64,000 nucleotides of DNA from contig URMK01000003.1 in the NCBI GenBank assembly GCA_900548905.1, positions 167,594 through 231,593 on the forward strand, read 5' to 3'. Source of the DNA: an uncultured Lachnospiraceae bacterium (GTDB taxonomy: Bacteria; Bacillota; Clostridia; Lachnospirales; Lachnospiraceae). The first letter of the stretch is position 1. Each line of letters starts with the position of its first letter. Under the pieces are notes generated by a model that was not told where the DNA came from, did not search any database, and saw nothing but the letters and a program-made list of their open reading frames with translations. Made by a program: the position numbers and the translations under genes. Shown piece by piece: positions 45,820-55,400 of this stretch.

Positions 45820-46823
45820 TCAACTCTTATCCGTTTTATGTTCCAATATTTTTATCGAATCCAAATAATCCTTCTCCACATCACTGAGGGTTCTGGTTTT
45901 ATATTTTCTGTATTCACTCGTTGCTTTATCAACTGCTTGTTTATGAGTAACACTTCCATTTCCTTGAAGTAACTGTTCGCCACTCATTGTAAGTATACGA
46001 TCCAAATGCGCTGCCCAATCGCTCATAGTCATTACCTGTTCCCGCTCTGCCTGACGTTCCGCAAAATCAAGATATCCTGAAACAAGTTGTCCCATCGCCC
46101 GAAGCTCTTTTTCATTCAGATAGTTTTTGGCAATGACAGCCTCCTTTAATGTTGGCTGGTTTCCTGTAAATGTCATAAGTCCCATAAACTCTTTTTCAGC
46201 ATCCGCTCTGGTATAAATAACTTCTGCTGCAGTTTGTCCATGAATCGCATAGTAATCTTATTCTGAATCTTCTTAAAGAACTGAATGGATATTTCAGCTT
46301 TCGGATCATAATCAATACTTGTAGCATAAATTTCTAAGACTTGCCTGTAAAATACCTTCTCAGAAGCACGTATATCTCTAATACGTTCGAGTAATTCTTT
46401 AAAGTAGCCTCCACCACCCAAATTCTTCAGCCGCTCATCGTCCAGCGCAAAACCTTTTCTCATATATTCTTTTAAAATGCCTGTTGCCCATATTCTAAAT
46501 TGTGTGCCGCGCTTTGACTTCACACGATAACCGACCGAAATAATCACGTCAAGATTATAATAATCTACATCATATACTTTTCCGTCAGCAGCAGTATAGG
46601 CAAATTTTGCCCATACTGATTCTTTAGACAATTCTCCTTCTTTAAAAACATTTCTCACATGCTTGCCTATTACACTTCTATCTCTTTGAAACAACTCCGC
46701 CATCTGATCAATTGACAGCCAGACTGTATCTCCATCAAAAGTTGTATTTATCTTTGCCAAGCCATCTTCTGTTGTGTAGATAATAATATTTGATTTCCTA
46801 TTAATATCACCTTGGCTATTCAC
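45820..46823 (-). pseudogene. RhuM-family gene split by a frameshift
   Basis: The first part (46173-46823, MNSQGDINRKSNIIIYTTED) has the RhuM/KilA-N-like core: VWLSIDQMAELFQRDRSVIG and YNLDVIISVGYRVKSKRGTQ. It goes off frame after FFKKIQNK near 46255, and the rest continues in another frame (45820-46185; GLMTFTGNQPTLKEAVIAKN). The intact paralogue at 59532-60545 runs straight through the same point. One base has been lost, so this copy is probably inactive. RhuM proteins are accessory, phage- and island-linked proteins of unclear function. Confidence 0.82.
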
Positions 46824-46896
46824 TCAGTTCACCTCCTCGCCTTTGCTATGCCTTTCCAAGTTATATTTCTTCTTCAATTCTCCTCGAAGATATTTT

Positions 46897-48495
46897 TTAT
46901 TTTTTCCTTCTTTTTTTATTTTTGGTCAGTTTCGTTGGCTCTGCAGTTTCCAAAAGAAATAATTCGTTAGGCTCTATTTGACGTATATTCTTAAGCCAGG
47001 GTCTTTTCTCTTCCTCATCAAATGTACTGTCAATTAACCTAATTATTTGACGTTTTTCCCACAAATTTGACCTTGAAAAACTTTTACGTATTTCAAGCAT
47101 ATCTTCTCGGTTAGCCAGACCATATAATGCATCTAGTAACACTCTTCCTACATATGCGCCTGAATCCCTACGTAAGTTTCTATATTGCTCGATTAAAAAT
47201 TTTTTGTTTGAAAAGCAATCACTCCCAAAAAGTCTAATATACGAAACCATTAAATATTCTGGAATAAACCTACTTTCTTTTATTTGCTTTGTAAAATATA
47301 TATTTATTTTTTCAACATCTTCAAGTGTAAAAAACTCTTGATGTTTGATTAATGTATCTATATAGTAAGGTGTTAACTGCAAATATTTATCGATTATAGC
47401 TAATATTTCTACTAACATACTATATTTTCGTTGTACAATACAAGCTTTTATAATCTGAATAAATTCTGAAGACTCGACTAAACAATTTATCTTTGCGCTT
47501 TCCAAAAGGCCCTCTATATTTAACACTTCTAATCTTTCTTTCTCACTATTTGAAGGTTTTCTAAAATTTGTTGGTACCGTTCCACCATATCCTGCCTTTA
47601 TTATAAATGGATTTTTTTCGTCCTTCTCTTTTTTTGTTTTGGTATGAACTTCCGTGGCATGCATATACCTATCATTATGTTCTATTTTTGTCTTGCTCAT
47701 ATTAATTGATAGGCCTTCCTGTCCCAAGCGATCAATCAGAACTGTAAGCCAATAGTGTGCCACACTTGCATTGGGCGCAAAAAATCTATAGTCATCCACA
47801 TATCTAATAAAGTCTACCCCCATTGAAAGAAGATAGTTGTCAACCCCAATTAAATTAGCCTCTGACAATATTCTACTAGCGTTAGATCCTACAGGTAAAC
47901 CATAAGAATCACGATTTGACCAAAATAGTAACAATTCATTAATCAAATTTACAATATTACGATTACAGTTAATTGATAGTAATGTATTCTGTAGTCGATG
48001 TAAATTTAATCGTTCATAGTAATTTGCTATATCACATGAAACTATTAGATTAACTTTCTTTTGCTTTGCTTTTTCACTTACTCGATTCCTAAAAGCAGTG
48101 ATGGTGTAATTTTTATTCCACAAAAATCCATTATTAGGATGAAATCTATATGAATACACTCTTTTTTGTGATATAGGAACCCGTGCCTTTTCTATTGTTT
48201 CTGCAAGTGTAAGAACAAGCGCTAAATACTTAATAGTATCATGTGGTTGTATTAATGCACATTTTCGAAAACCAAAAGCAATATTTTTAGGCATAAGCAT
48301 GTAATCTATAGCATTGATTCCCAGTCCTGAAACCGAGCCTGAACGAATGGATCTAATCGTTTCATCATAGATTCGTTTTTTAAACAATTCACTTTTTGAT
48401 AAAAGATCCACCTCAAATGGACGAGCAAATATATCAGTAAGCCCCTCTTTCATAACATTCCTTATAGCCAATTCAACTGATTTCTCTAAATTCAT
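46897..48495 (-). CDS. Reverse transcriptase, Abi/DRT-like group
   Basis: A 532-residue RNA-directed DNA polymerase. Motifs are in order: SCDIANYYERL with catalytic Asp155, SYGLPVGSNASRILSEAN (199-213), RYVDDYRFF with Asp234-Asp235, and GLSINMSKTKIE (261-272). The GLPVG...ASRILSEA block is typical of the unknown-group and Abi-related RTs now known as defence-associated RTs, not of group II introns (no maturase or HNH) or retrons (no msr/msd seen). The C-terminal 240 residues are helical, as in AbiK/AbiP2-like RTs. It lies beside RhuM and mobile elements, which suits phage defence. The exact DRT class cannot be told by eye. Confidence 0.85.
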   Translation of the reverse strand: MNLEKSVELAIRNVMKEGLTDIFARPFEVDLLSKSELFKKRIYDETIRSIRSGSVSGLGINAIDYMLMPKNIAFGFRKCALIQPHDTIKYLALVLTLAETIEKARVPISQKRVYSYRFHPNNGFLWNKNYTITAFRNRVSEKAKQKKVNLIVSCDIANYYERLNLHRLQNTLLSINCNRNIVNLINELLLFWSNRDSYGLPVGSNASRILSEANLIGVDNYLLSMGVDFIRYVDDYRFFAPNASVAHYWLTVLIDRLGQEGLSINMSKTKIEHNDRYMHATEVHTKTKKEKDEKNPFIIKAGYGGTVPTNFRKPSNSEKERLEVLNIEGLLESAKINCLVESSEFIQIIKACIVQRKYSMLVEILAIIDKYLQLTPYYIDTLIKHQEFFTLEDVEKINIYFTKQIKESRFIPEYLMVSYIRLFGSDCFSNKKFLIEQYRNLRRDSGAYVGRVLLDALYGLANREDMLEIRKSFSRSNLWEKRQIIRLIDSTFDEEEKRPWLKNIRQIEPNELFLLETAEPTKLTKNKKRRKK

Positions 48496-48960
48496 TATTT
48501 TACCACCACATATTTACGTATTTTTTATTAGTTTATATATATCTTTCAACTCATTTATTCATTGAAAATCATGTCATATATACCATAATTATTTAGAGTT
48601 ATAACATATCCATGATCTGGTCACAAATGCATATTAACACTATCAAACATACTATTTCCTATGACTCATCCACCTACTCTATACTCTTGCAAAAATGACT
48701 TTTCTCAAGAGTTAATCTACTTTCCAGAATTTCTTTACTTTTCATATATAGAAAAGAGCTTTCCAGAAAGTTTTAATGCTTCACCTCTCGTTTCATTGTA
48801 CCAAGTCGCTAGCGCGACGGCTAGCCCCAGATACAACTTTCCCACTACTTCTTCTAAATAATTCCCTTTTTCTTTAAATAAAAGTAGCAGTTTCCTTGTA
48901 TATGCTTTATTGTTAAGTTACCACACCAAACAAATCGCACATACAAACAAACTGCTATGA
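48496..48960 (-). ncRNA. Structured upstream region of the RT gene, candidate ncRNA
   Basis: About 465 bp with no gene on either strand but several clean hairpins: ACTCTTG/CAAGAGT (48683-48689 with 48706-48712), CTTTTC/GAAAAG (48738-48743 with 48751-48756), and GTCGC/GCGAC (48805-48809 with 48814-48818) beside GCTAGC repeats. CTTTCCAGAA occurs twice (48719-48728 and 48759-48768). DRT-class RTs often use an upstream non-coding RNA as template or partner. Transcription is not shown, so this is a candidate only. Confidence 0.4.
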
Positions 48961-49081
48961 TTAGTTTATCATGTTTTTTTTCACTCAACAACTACATATC
49001 TTATTTTTTTATTCGTCCCCCTCCTTTTCGGGATGGTTTTCTGTTTCCTTCTTTATCATTTCATGCAAAGGAGTTTCCATT

Positions 49082-49944
49082 ATGGACGATTATTTAAAAC
49101 ATTTCAGGGAGATGATCTCCCTTCGCGGTCTCACCGATCACACCGTCATTTCTTATTCCACTTATATCCGCGCTTATCTGGACTATCTCGATTCTGTCCT
49201 TCATAAGCTCCCCGAATCTGTCTCCTGGCAGGAACTGCGGGATTATGTCCTCTGGCTCAAAAATTCCAGGGGCCTTTCTGACCGCACTATTAATTCTGTC
49301 ATTTCCCAGCTGCGCTTCTTTACCATTTACGTCCTTCATAAGCCATGGGACCCTTCCCAGCTTCCCATGCGCAGGTTTGATTCCTTCCCTATGTCCCTTC
49401 CCAAAATGAAGTCTGTGATTTTATCGCTGCTTTCTCCAACCTGAAACATAAAGCCATCCTTGCCCTCATGTATTCTTCCGGTCTCAGGGTTGGTGAGGTG
49501 CGGCTGCTCAGATATGAGGATATCTCCCGCTCAAATATGCGCATCCATATACGTAAATCAAAAAAACGTTCTGACCGTTACGCCATCCTCTCCAGCAATG
49601 CCCTTGCCATACTGACTCAGTACTGGCTGCAAAACGGAAAGCCCAGGGGCTATCTTTTCCCCAATTCCAGGCATCCCGATCAGCCCATGGCTTCTTTTAC
49701 CGTTAATCAGTTCATCTACTCCATGGAATCCTCCCTCGGGTGGAATCATCAGCTTTCCTGCCACTCCTTTCGGCATGCTTTTGGTACCCACCTCTACGAA
49801 AATGGGACGGATCTGCTGACTATCAAAACTTTGCTTGGACAAAAATCTTTGAATTCTACCACCATTTACGTCCACCTTGCTGCAAATGGGATTTCCCATG
49901 CGGTGAGCCCTTTTGACCAGATGGGAGGGCCTATCCATGACTGA
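49082..49944 (+). pseudogene. XerC/D-like tyrosine recombinase of the IS91-like element, frameshifted
   Basis: The first part (ATG 49082, MDDYLKHFREMISLRGLTDH) has the SAM-like core-binding domain and leaves frame at KMKSV near 49423; the second (from about 49424) has the catalytic domain with SSGLRVGEVRLL (Arg), HSFRHAFGTHL (His-x-x-Arg) and the Tyr in NSTTIYVHLA. Restoring one G (SVDFIAAFSNLKHKA) makes one gene of about 287 residues. Its end overlaps the transposase start by 8 bp (ATGACTGA), so the two were translated together. Confidence 0.8.
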
Positions 49945-51091
49945 GCCCAATATCCGGCAGGTTTTTTCTCTTGGCTGGCAGGGATTCAAGTCTTTTTTCC
50001 GGGCTTCCACTGTCCGGCAGAAAGCTGCCTCTTCCATCATGCGCTGCAAGACCGGGGCCCTCGGTTACAGTGTGAGCCGGTGCCGGGATTGTGGACATAC
50101 CCTAATCCACAACTGTTCCTGTAAAAACCGGAACTGCCCCAACTGCCAGGCCGTCCAAAAAGAACTCTGGGTGGATAAACGCAGGGCTGAGGTGATTGAT
50201 TCCCCTTATTTCCATGTGGTATTTACCCTCCCACATGAATTAAATCCCCTCCTCTGCTGTAACCAGACACTTTTGTATGGGCTTCTCCACAGATGCTGTG
50301 CCGAAACTCTCCTGAAACTTTCTTTCAGCAAAAAGTATCTTGGCGCAACACCCGGAATCATCCAGGTGCTCCACACATGGAACCAGGAGATGGGCTACCA
50401 TGTGCATATGCACTGTATCCTTTCCGGCGGCGGCCTTACCGCCTCCCATCATCTGCGGAAATCAAAAGATCGTTTTTTTATCCCCGTTAAGGTCCTCCGG
50501 GATAAATTTAAGGGGAAGTACCTTTCCTGCCTCGACAAGTATTACCAAAAAGGGGCCCTCTGCTTTCCCGCTTCCTGCCAGAAGTTCCAAAACACTTATG
50601 GATGGGCAGCTTTCCGGAACGGCCTATATGAAAAAGACTGGTGCCCGTTTATCAAAGAGACCTTTAACAGCTTTGGCAACGCCATCGAATATCTGGGGCG
50701 GTATACACACAAAATTGCAATCTCCAACAGCCGGATCCTTTCCGTGACAGAATCGGAAACCACTTTTTCAGCCAGGGGACGCAGCCCCGGGGAACCCAGG
50801 CGGGAGATCACTTTGGAAAACAAAGAATTTATCCGCCGTTTTCTGATACATGTGCTTCCGCCCGGCTTTCAGAAAATCCGTTACTATGGGTTTCTGAACA
50901 ACCGCATGAAATCCAAAAAACTCAAGCTCATTTTTCGGCTTCAGGGATACCAGCGGTTCAAACGCCGCTATGCGGATCTATCCCTGGCGGAGCTGCTGGA
51001 AGCGGTCTGGGGCATTGACATCCGGCACTGCCCCAAATGCGGTTCCCTTCAAATGAAACATTTGGGTAAGGCTTATGTGCCACTCTGTTAA
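49937..51091 (+). CDS. IS91-family transposase
   Basis: A 384-residue HUH-type transposase started at ATG 49937, with GGGAGG 8 bases upstream; a TTG at 49913 is a longer option. The N-terminus is a zinc-binding domain (CRDCG, CSCKNRNCPNCQ), then the HUH motif HVHMHCILSGGG and the catalytic Tyr in YLGRYTHKIAISNSRI. A second zinc knuckle HCPKCGSLQMKHLG is at the C-terminus. Such enzymes move by rolling-circle copying and can mobilise neighbouring DNA. The frame looks complete. Confidence 0.9.
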   Translation: MTEPNIRQVFSLGWQGFKSFFRASTVRQKAASSIMRCKTGALGYSVSRCRDCGHTLIHNCSCKNRNCPNCQAVQKELWVDKRRAEVIDSPYFHVVFTLPHELNPLLCCNQTLLYGLLHRCCAETLLKLSFSKKYLGATPGIIQVLHTWNQEMGYHVHMHCILSGGGLTASHHLRKSKDRFFIPVKVLRDKFKGKYLSCLDKYYQKGALCFPASCQKFQNTYGWAAFRNGLYEKDWCPFIKETFNSFGNAIEYLGRYTHKIAISNSRILSVTESETTFSARGRSPGEPRREITLENKEFIRRFLIHVLPPGFQKIRYYGFLNNRMKSKKLKLIFRLQGYQRFKRRYADLSLAELLEAVWGIDIRHCPKCGSLQMKHLGKAYVPLC

Positions 51092-51285
51092 AAACATGGT
51101 TTCTTCATACTGCTTTTTCAAGGCCTCTCCCGGGGAGGTCTGTAAAGCATGCCCTGATTTATTTCCCAGGGTGGAATGCAGGCCGGATTCGGCAGGTTTA
51201 GCAGAAATCTCCCGCCGTTTCACCAAGTGGGAAGAATACAATCCCCATACTATCTTTAGCCGCCCGGCCGCGAATTGGTACAATT

Positions 51286-51362
51286 GAGAAGTATCAGATG
51301 CAGGGCAGTTCTGGGTTCCTTCAGCGCTGCTCTTTTTCTCTGCCCTGCATCTGATACTTCTC
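51286..51362. repeat. Perfect 23-bp inverted repeat at the right edge of the IS91-like element
   Basis: Arms 51286-51308 and 51340-51362 (GAGAAGTATCAGATGCAGGG CAG and its complement) enclose a 31-base loop. It may be the element's end structure or a terminator; there is no T run. The AT-rich sequence just beyond it recurs next to the second serine-recombinase copy. Confidence 0.7.
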
Positions 51363-51422
51363 TAAAGAATTTTACCATACTCCCCTCACCATTACCATCT
51401 GAAAGATTTCTTCATTTACCTA

Positions 51423-52511
51423 TTATTCAAACTCACATATCTGATATCCCTCTTTTTCAGCATAACAAATTATCAACTGCTTCTCATAAACATCTATTCT
51501 CTTCACTCTGTCTTTTACGACATTTTCATTATATTCCCCATTACACACAACTTTTCCCAACATATCTCTTACATATTGATCATTCAAGGTAGGCGATTTT
51601 TTACACTCCGCCTTTCCTTTTTCCATCCTTGTCCCACATCTCCACACAATCTTCCCACGCTCCGTTCTGCGCCTGAATCCTCCCCCACAATTCCCACATA
51701 CCAGTAAATTACTTAGCAAATATTTGCTGCTATATCGGTTGCCACTGCTAATCTGATTGCCGTCAGCTGTTCTGAGCAGTCTGGCTCTATTAAGCATTTC
51801 CTCCTGCACCTTATCAAATATCTCCGGAGAAATAATAGCCGGATGACTTCCTTTCACATAATATCTGGTACGCTGTCCAATATTTTTCTTTCGTATACCA
51901 TTCAGATAATCCTCCGTAAATGTTTTCTGAAGCATCATGTCTCCCTTATATTTCTCATTCTTTAGCATTTGCTGGATTACATTTGCACTCCATACCTTTT
52001 TGCCTGTTACCGTTTTTATATCATTATCTTCCAGATATTTTTTAATCTGTGAAAATGTGTATCCCCTCAAATATAACTCAAAAATTAATCGTACTACTTT
52101 AGCCTGCTCCGGAACGATTACCAACTCCCCTTCCACACATCGATACCCCATAAAATGTTTGTAACTGCTAAATAATCCTTCCTCAAATTTTCTTTTAATC
52201 CCCCACTGAATATTCTCACTCAAATTTCTGCTTTCTTCTTGTCCCATTGCTCCTGATAAGGTTATTGCTGCTTCTGCATCCGGATCAAACGAATTCACAT
52301 TTTCAATTTCAAAATACATTTGAATACCCCTTTCTTTCAAATATCTCATAATCTGCAATAGCTCTACCGTATTTCTGGATACTCGTTTTGCAGATTTAGT
52401 GATTATGTAATCGAATTTCCCCTCTGTAGCACTTTCTAACATATGTTTTAATCCGTTACGGCCCCTTTTCCTTAATCCACTTCTTCCACAATCCCAGAAT
52501 ACTCCTGAAAA
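51423..52511 (-). pseudogene. Large serine recombinase, N-terminus cut off by IS66 (copy 1)
   Basis: An uninterrupted minus-strand frame from 52511 down to 51423. It retains part of the resolvase domain (KFDYIITKSAKRVSRN), the Recombinase domain (FMGYRCVEGELVIVPEQAKV, KVWSANVIQQMLKNEKYKGD) and the zinc ribbon (LVCGNCGGGFRRR), ending YQICEFE. The catalytic Ser and first part of the resolvase domain are missing: the frame meets the IS66 end at 52512. An ATG at 52442 is present but could not give an active enzyme. A second copy, with the same end, lies at 60701-61788. Confidence 0.85.
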
Positions 52512-52584
52512 GTAAGTAGGTAATCATACGTACCTTGACAGAAACAGAAATCCCCCCAGTGCTTACCGGGGGAATTTCTGTTTC

Positions 52585-54234
52585 TTACTTTTTAAGTTTA
52601 CTGCGGCAATCATCGGGCAGACTGGTGGACCATGGGAGAAGGGCAAGCATTTCTTCCCTTGTCGGAAACGCTCCGAGATCTTTCATCTTTTCCATCATAT
52701 ATGTGAGATAATGGTATGGCTTCAAACCGTTCAGGAGCGCTGTTTCTGTAATGCTGTATACTGTCGCGCTGGCCTGTGCCCCACGGATGCTTTTTGCAAA
52801 CAGCCAGTTGCGCCTGCCTATGGCAAAATTTTTCAGCGCCCGTTCCGCAGCCAGGTTATCAACACTCAAATGCCCGTCTTCCAGATACCTTTTCAAATAA
52901 GTTTCCTGATTCAGGGTATAGAGGACTGCTTCCCCGATCTTAGAGGATCTGTCTACAGCATCCTCCAGGCTATGGAGCCACCCGAAGAAAGCCTCTAAAA
53001 GCGGCTTTGCCTGCTTTTGACGCTCTTCATACCGTTCTTCCGGCGACTTGTCACGGATCATCTCTTCAATCTTATAAAGCATCCCGATCCGTGTCATTGC
53101 CTGATATGCGGTTGTTTCTTTTAGCTGCTCTTTGGTGAAGTCCTTTTTCAGGATAGGCAGGGCTTCCTCAAATCTGCGCCTTGCATGGGCCATGCATCCT
53201 GTCACAGTGATCCTTTCGGGAAGGCTGTGGTATGCCTGGTACCCATCGCAGGTGAAATATCCATGGAACTGCTCCCCCAGGAATGCCTCCGGATGATACC
53301 CGGCACGCGTCCTTTCGTATTGGAAGAGGACTATCCGGGGTGATCCGCTGTACTCGTCGGTGAGATACACCCACATCCAGTTCTGGGTGGAACCTTTCTG
53401 GTCCGGCTCATCGATCACCTGCACACGGGTTTCATCCCCGTGGGCATACAGGCTCCGGAGGAATTCTTCCTTCATCAGTTCATAAAGCGGCTGCAGGTAC
53501 TGAGCCGTACACTGGATGATCCAGTTCGCCATGGTCTTTGTGGATAGGTTCAGGTCATAACGGGCGAATTCCCGTTCCTGACGCGCCAGGGGCATGCCAT
53601 TGACATACTTTGCGTTCATGATGCCTGCCACCAGGGAGGGCGTTGCCATACTGCCTTTGAGAAGGAACGGCTCCTTTTCCGGACGTTTCATGGCCCCGCA
53701 TTTCGGGCAGCTGTAGACATACGTCACCTCCTCCACGACTTCAAACCGTGCAGGGATAAACTTCAGGCGTTTTACGCTCTCCTTCGTCACGACTTTATAT
53801 TTGGTATTGCAGTCCGGGCAGTACCGGTCCGGGCCAGACAGCTTGTACTCCACTACTTCCGTTATCTCAAAGGAGGAAAGGTCTTCCTCTTTTTTGCCGG
53901 AACGCTTCTTTCTTTTGTAAGAGGCCGGATGGATCTCCTCCATATCCGCCTCCGGCATATCCGGGACTGCATCCTGCTCTGCCTCATTAAAAAGGTTCAT
54001 CTGTGTATAGCCGTCCGCATATTTTTCGCTGGATGGGCCAAACTGTTTCCGCTGTGCAAGGATCAGGCGGTCAGAGAGCATTGCGTTCAGGAATTCCAGT
54101 TCCTTTGTTTTTTCTTCAAGGACCTGGATCTTTGTCTCCTGTTTCTGGCACTGCTGCTGCATGGCCTTCATAACGGTGAGGATATCCTCCCTGCTCATCC
54201 GGTTCAGTTGTCCCTCTGTAAAAAGTGGATCCAT
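52585..54234 (-). CDS. tnpC: IS66 transposase TnpC
   Basis: A 549-residue IS66 transposase. It starts with a coiled-coil region (ILTVMKAMQQQCQKQETKIQ), has the zf-IS66 zinc finger (RYCPDCNTKY, YSCPKCGAMK), the DDE domain with YAHGDETRVQ, TCDGYQAYHS and a later acidic residue, and the IS66_C tail (AERALKNFAIGRRNW). All parts are intact. It is the third gene of the element. Confidence 0.95.
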   Translation of the reverse strand: MDPLFTEGQLNRMSREDILTVMKAMQQQCQKQETKIQVLEEKTKELEFLNAMLSDRLILAQRKQFGPSSEKYADGYTQMNLFNEAEQDAVPDMPEADMEEIHPASYKRKKRSGKKEEDLSSFEITEVVEYKLSGPDRYCPDCNTKYKVVTKESVKRLKFIPARFEVVEEVTYVYSCPKCGAMKRPEKEPFLLKGSMATPSLVAGIMNAKYVNGMPLARQEREFARYDLNLSTKTMANWIIQCTAQYLQPLYELMKEEFLRSLYAHGDETRVQVIDEPDQKGSTQNWMWVYLTDEYSGSPRIVLFQYERTRAGYHPEAFLGEQFHGYFTCDGYQAYHSLPERITVTGCMAHARRRFEEALPILKKDFTKEQLKETTAYQAMTRIGMLYKIEEMIRDKSPEERYEERQKQAKPLLEAFFGWLHSLEDAVDRSSKIGEAVLYTLNQETYLKRYLEDGHLSVDNLAAERALKNFAIGRRNWLFAKSIRGAQASATVYSITETALLNGLKPYHYLTYMMEKMKDLGAFPTREEMLALLPWSTSLPDDCRSKLKK

Positions 54235-54380
54235 AACGCCGCCTCTTCTTTCTCTGATCGGTACCAGGAGTATACCATAAAACGCTTTCCGCTCCTATAG
54301 AAAACTGCTTCCAGGGACAGAGAAAAAACTTCATAAGATCAAGGGATTTTCGGCTTTTTGCGGATTGACAGGCTCCATGA

Positions 54381-54734
54381 TCAAATGACGATCTTCGGAT
54401 GACGCTCTTTAAATACGCCGCTGGGGTTCAGCGACAGGCCATCGCACAGCCAATGGATCTCTTTGAGCGTGACTTCCTGCAGTTCATCCGGTGTGCCAGG
54501 CCAATGGAAAGAATCCCGGTCCAGCCGTTTCATAAGGATCCAAAAACCTGACCCGTCCCACTGAAGGATCTTGATCAATGTGCGCCTGCGGTTGCAGAAT
54601 GCGAACATACAGCGGGAGTACGGGGCGAGATGGAATTTCAGCTTGATGATGGCCGCCAGACCAGTGTAGCTCTTCCGGAGATCCGTGTTGCCGCATGCCA
54701 GATACACCGTAGTATTTCCAGAAAAATCAAGCAT
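54381..54734 (-). CDS. tnpB: IS66 accessory protein TnpB
   Basis: A 117-residue IS66 Orf2 protein (PF05717-type): LACGNTDLRKSYTGLAAIIK and WDGSGFWILMKRLDRDSFHW are the family hallmarks. Its start overlaps the tnpA stop by 8 bp, implying coupled translation. Confidence 0.95.
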   Translation of the reverse strand: MLDFSGNTTVYLACGNTDLRKSYTGLAAIIKLKFHLAPYSRCMFAFCNRRRTLIKILQWDGSGFWILMKRLDRDSFHWPGTPDELQEVTLKEIHWLCDGLSLNPSGVFKERHPKIVI

Positions 54735-55098
54735 AGCTCTTTAATGCCTGGAGCAGGGCTGTTATCAGTCTGGCCGGACAGTCTGCAGCAACTTCAACCC
54801 GGATATTTTCCGGGAGGCAGATTATCACAGGCGGGTTCCCGGTATCTGCTGTCCTCAAATGAAACTCCTGTTCCGAAGGAAGTTTTGCAAACACAGGATC
54901 AATATCGCTTTCTGACTCAATGGCTCCTGACTGGGATTTCCGCAGCCAGTAACTCAGTGTAGACTGTGGGATCTCATTCTGCCGGCACCATTCTTTGCGG
55001 GATAAACCGCTTTCCTGAAAAGAATGGATCCGGTCTGCCCAGAGGACAGATTTTGAGTTTACATTGTCATTCGTATTTATTGGTATCACCTCCATCAT
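54727..55098 (-). CDS. tnpA: IS66 accessory protein TnpA
   Basis: A 123-residue protein with an HTH at the start (WADRIHSFQESGLSRKEWCR, QSTLSYWLRK), typical of IS66 TnpA. It is the first gene of the element and binds element ends or supports transposition; exact role in the family is not fully known. Confidence 0.92.
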   Translation of the reverse strand: MMEVIPINTNDNVNSKSVLWADRIHSFQESGLSRKEWCRQNEIPQSTLSYWLRKSQSGAIESESDIDPVFAKLPSEQEFHLRTADTGNPPVIICLPENIRVEVAADCPARLITALLQALKSYA

Positions 55099-55245
55099 TT
55101 GAATTTATCTTATCAAATGTGGATGGAAATTTGCAGATACTGATTATTTCCTACTTACCTTTATTCTTAGCAGTAATTAACATTATGTTAAGGCAACATA
55201 CCATGTGCCGGCTTTAATGGTAAGCGCCAAATAGGTTTTTTCCAA

Positions 55246-55293
55246 ATAGAGCGTCTATCCGTCCCCGTGAGTAGGGGAATATAGACGCTCTAT
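55246..55293 (-). terminator. Strong hairpin after the helicase-nuclease gene
   Basis: A 13-bp perfect stem (ATAGAGCGTCTAT, arms 55246-55258 and 55281-55293) with an inner CCCC/GGGG pair. It lies about 110 bp after the gene ending at 55401 and may terminate it, though the T run is broken (ATTTGG). It is single, so not a CRISPR repeat. Confidence 0.6.
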
Positions 55294-55400
55294 GTATCTG
55301 TTACTTTATAGTATTACATTACCTCAAATTCTTTCAATACCTTTTGATGAAAACTGCCTAAATTCCTGCCAGTCCCCTCAAAAACACTACTTATTTTTAC

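Larger units (their letters stand above)
48961..51362 (+). mobile_element. IS91-like element with tyrosine recombinase plus Y-transposase
   Basis: A plus-strand, higher-GC block in AT-rich surroundings holding a (frameshifted) tyrosine recombinase gene overlapping an IS91-family transposase gene. IS91 elements lack terminal inverted repeats, so the borders are set only by composition and by the hairpin at 51286-51362; sequence after that hairpin belongs to the serine-recombinase region that recurs at 60607. Exact ends are uncertain. Confidence 0.65.
52512..55158 (-). mobile_element. IS66-family insertion sequence (copy 1, complete)
   Basis: A 2647-bp element with terminal inverted repeats GTAAGTAGG (52512-52520) and CCTACTTAC (55150-55158), containing tnpA, tnpB and tnpC. 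The flanking 8 bp differ (CCTGAAAA on the left, CTTTATTC on the right), so no target duplication is visible, suggesting later deletion or recombination on one side. Confidence 0.88.

Noticed and set aside
46897..48960. Retron or group II intron
   Set aside because: The RT has no maturase or HNH part and no msr/msd-like inverted repeats with the usual branching G; the motifs fit Abi/DRT types better.
50240..51283. Minus-strand frames under the IS91 transposase
   Set aside because: They are shadows of the plus-strand transposase, with no domain or ribosome site.
55246..55293. CRISPR-like repeat with GGGG/CCCC inner pair
   Set aside because: The inner TATTCCCC...GGGGA recalls type I repeats, but it occurs once, with no spacers or cas genes, so it is a hairpin or terminator.
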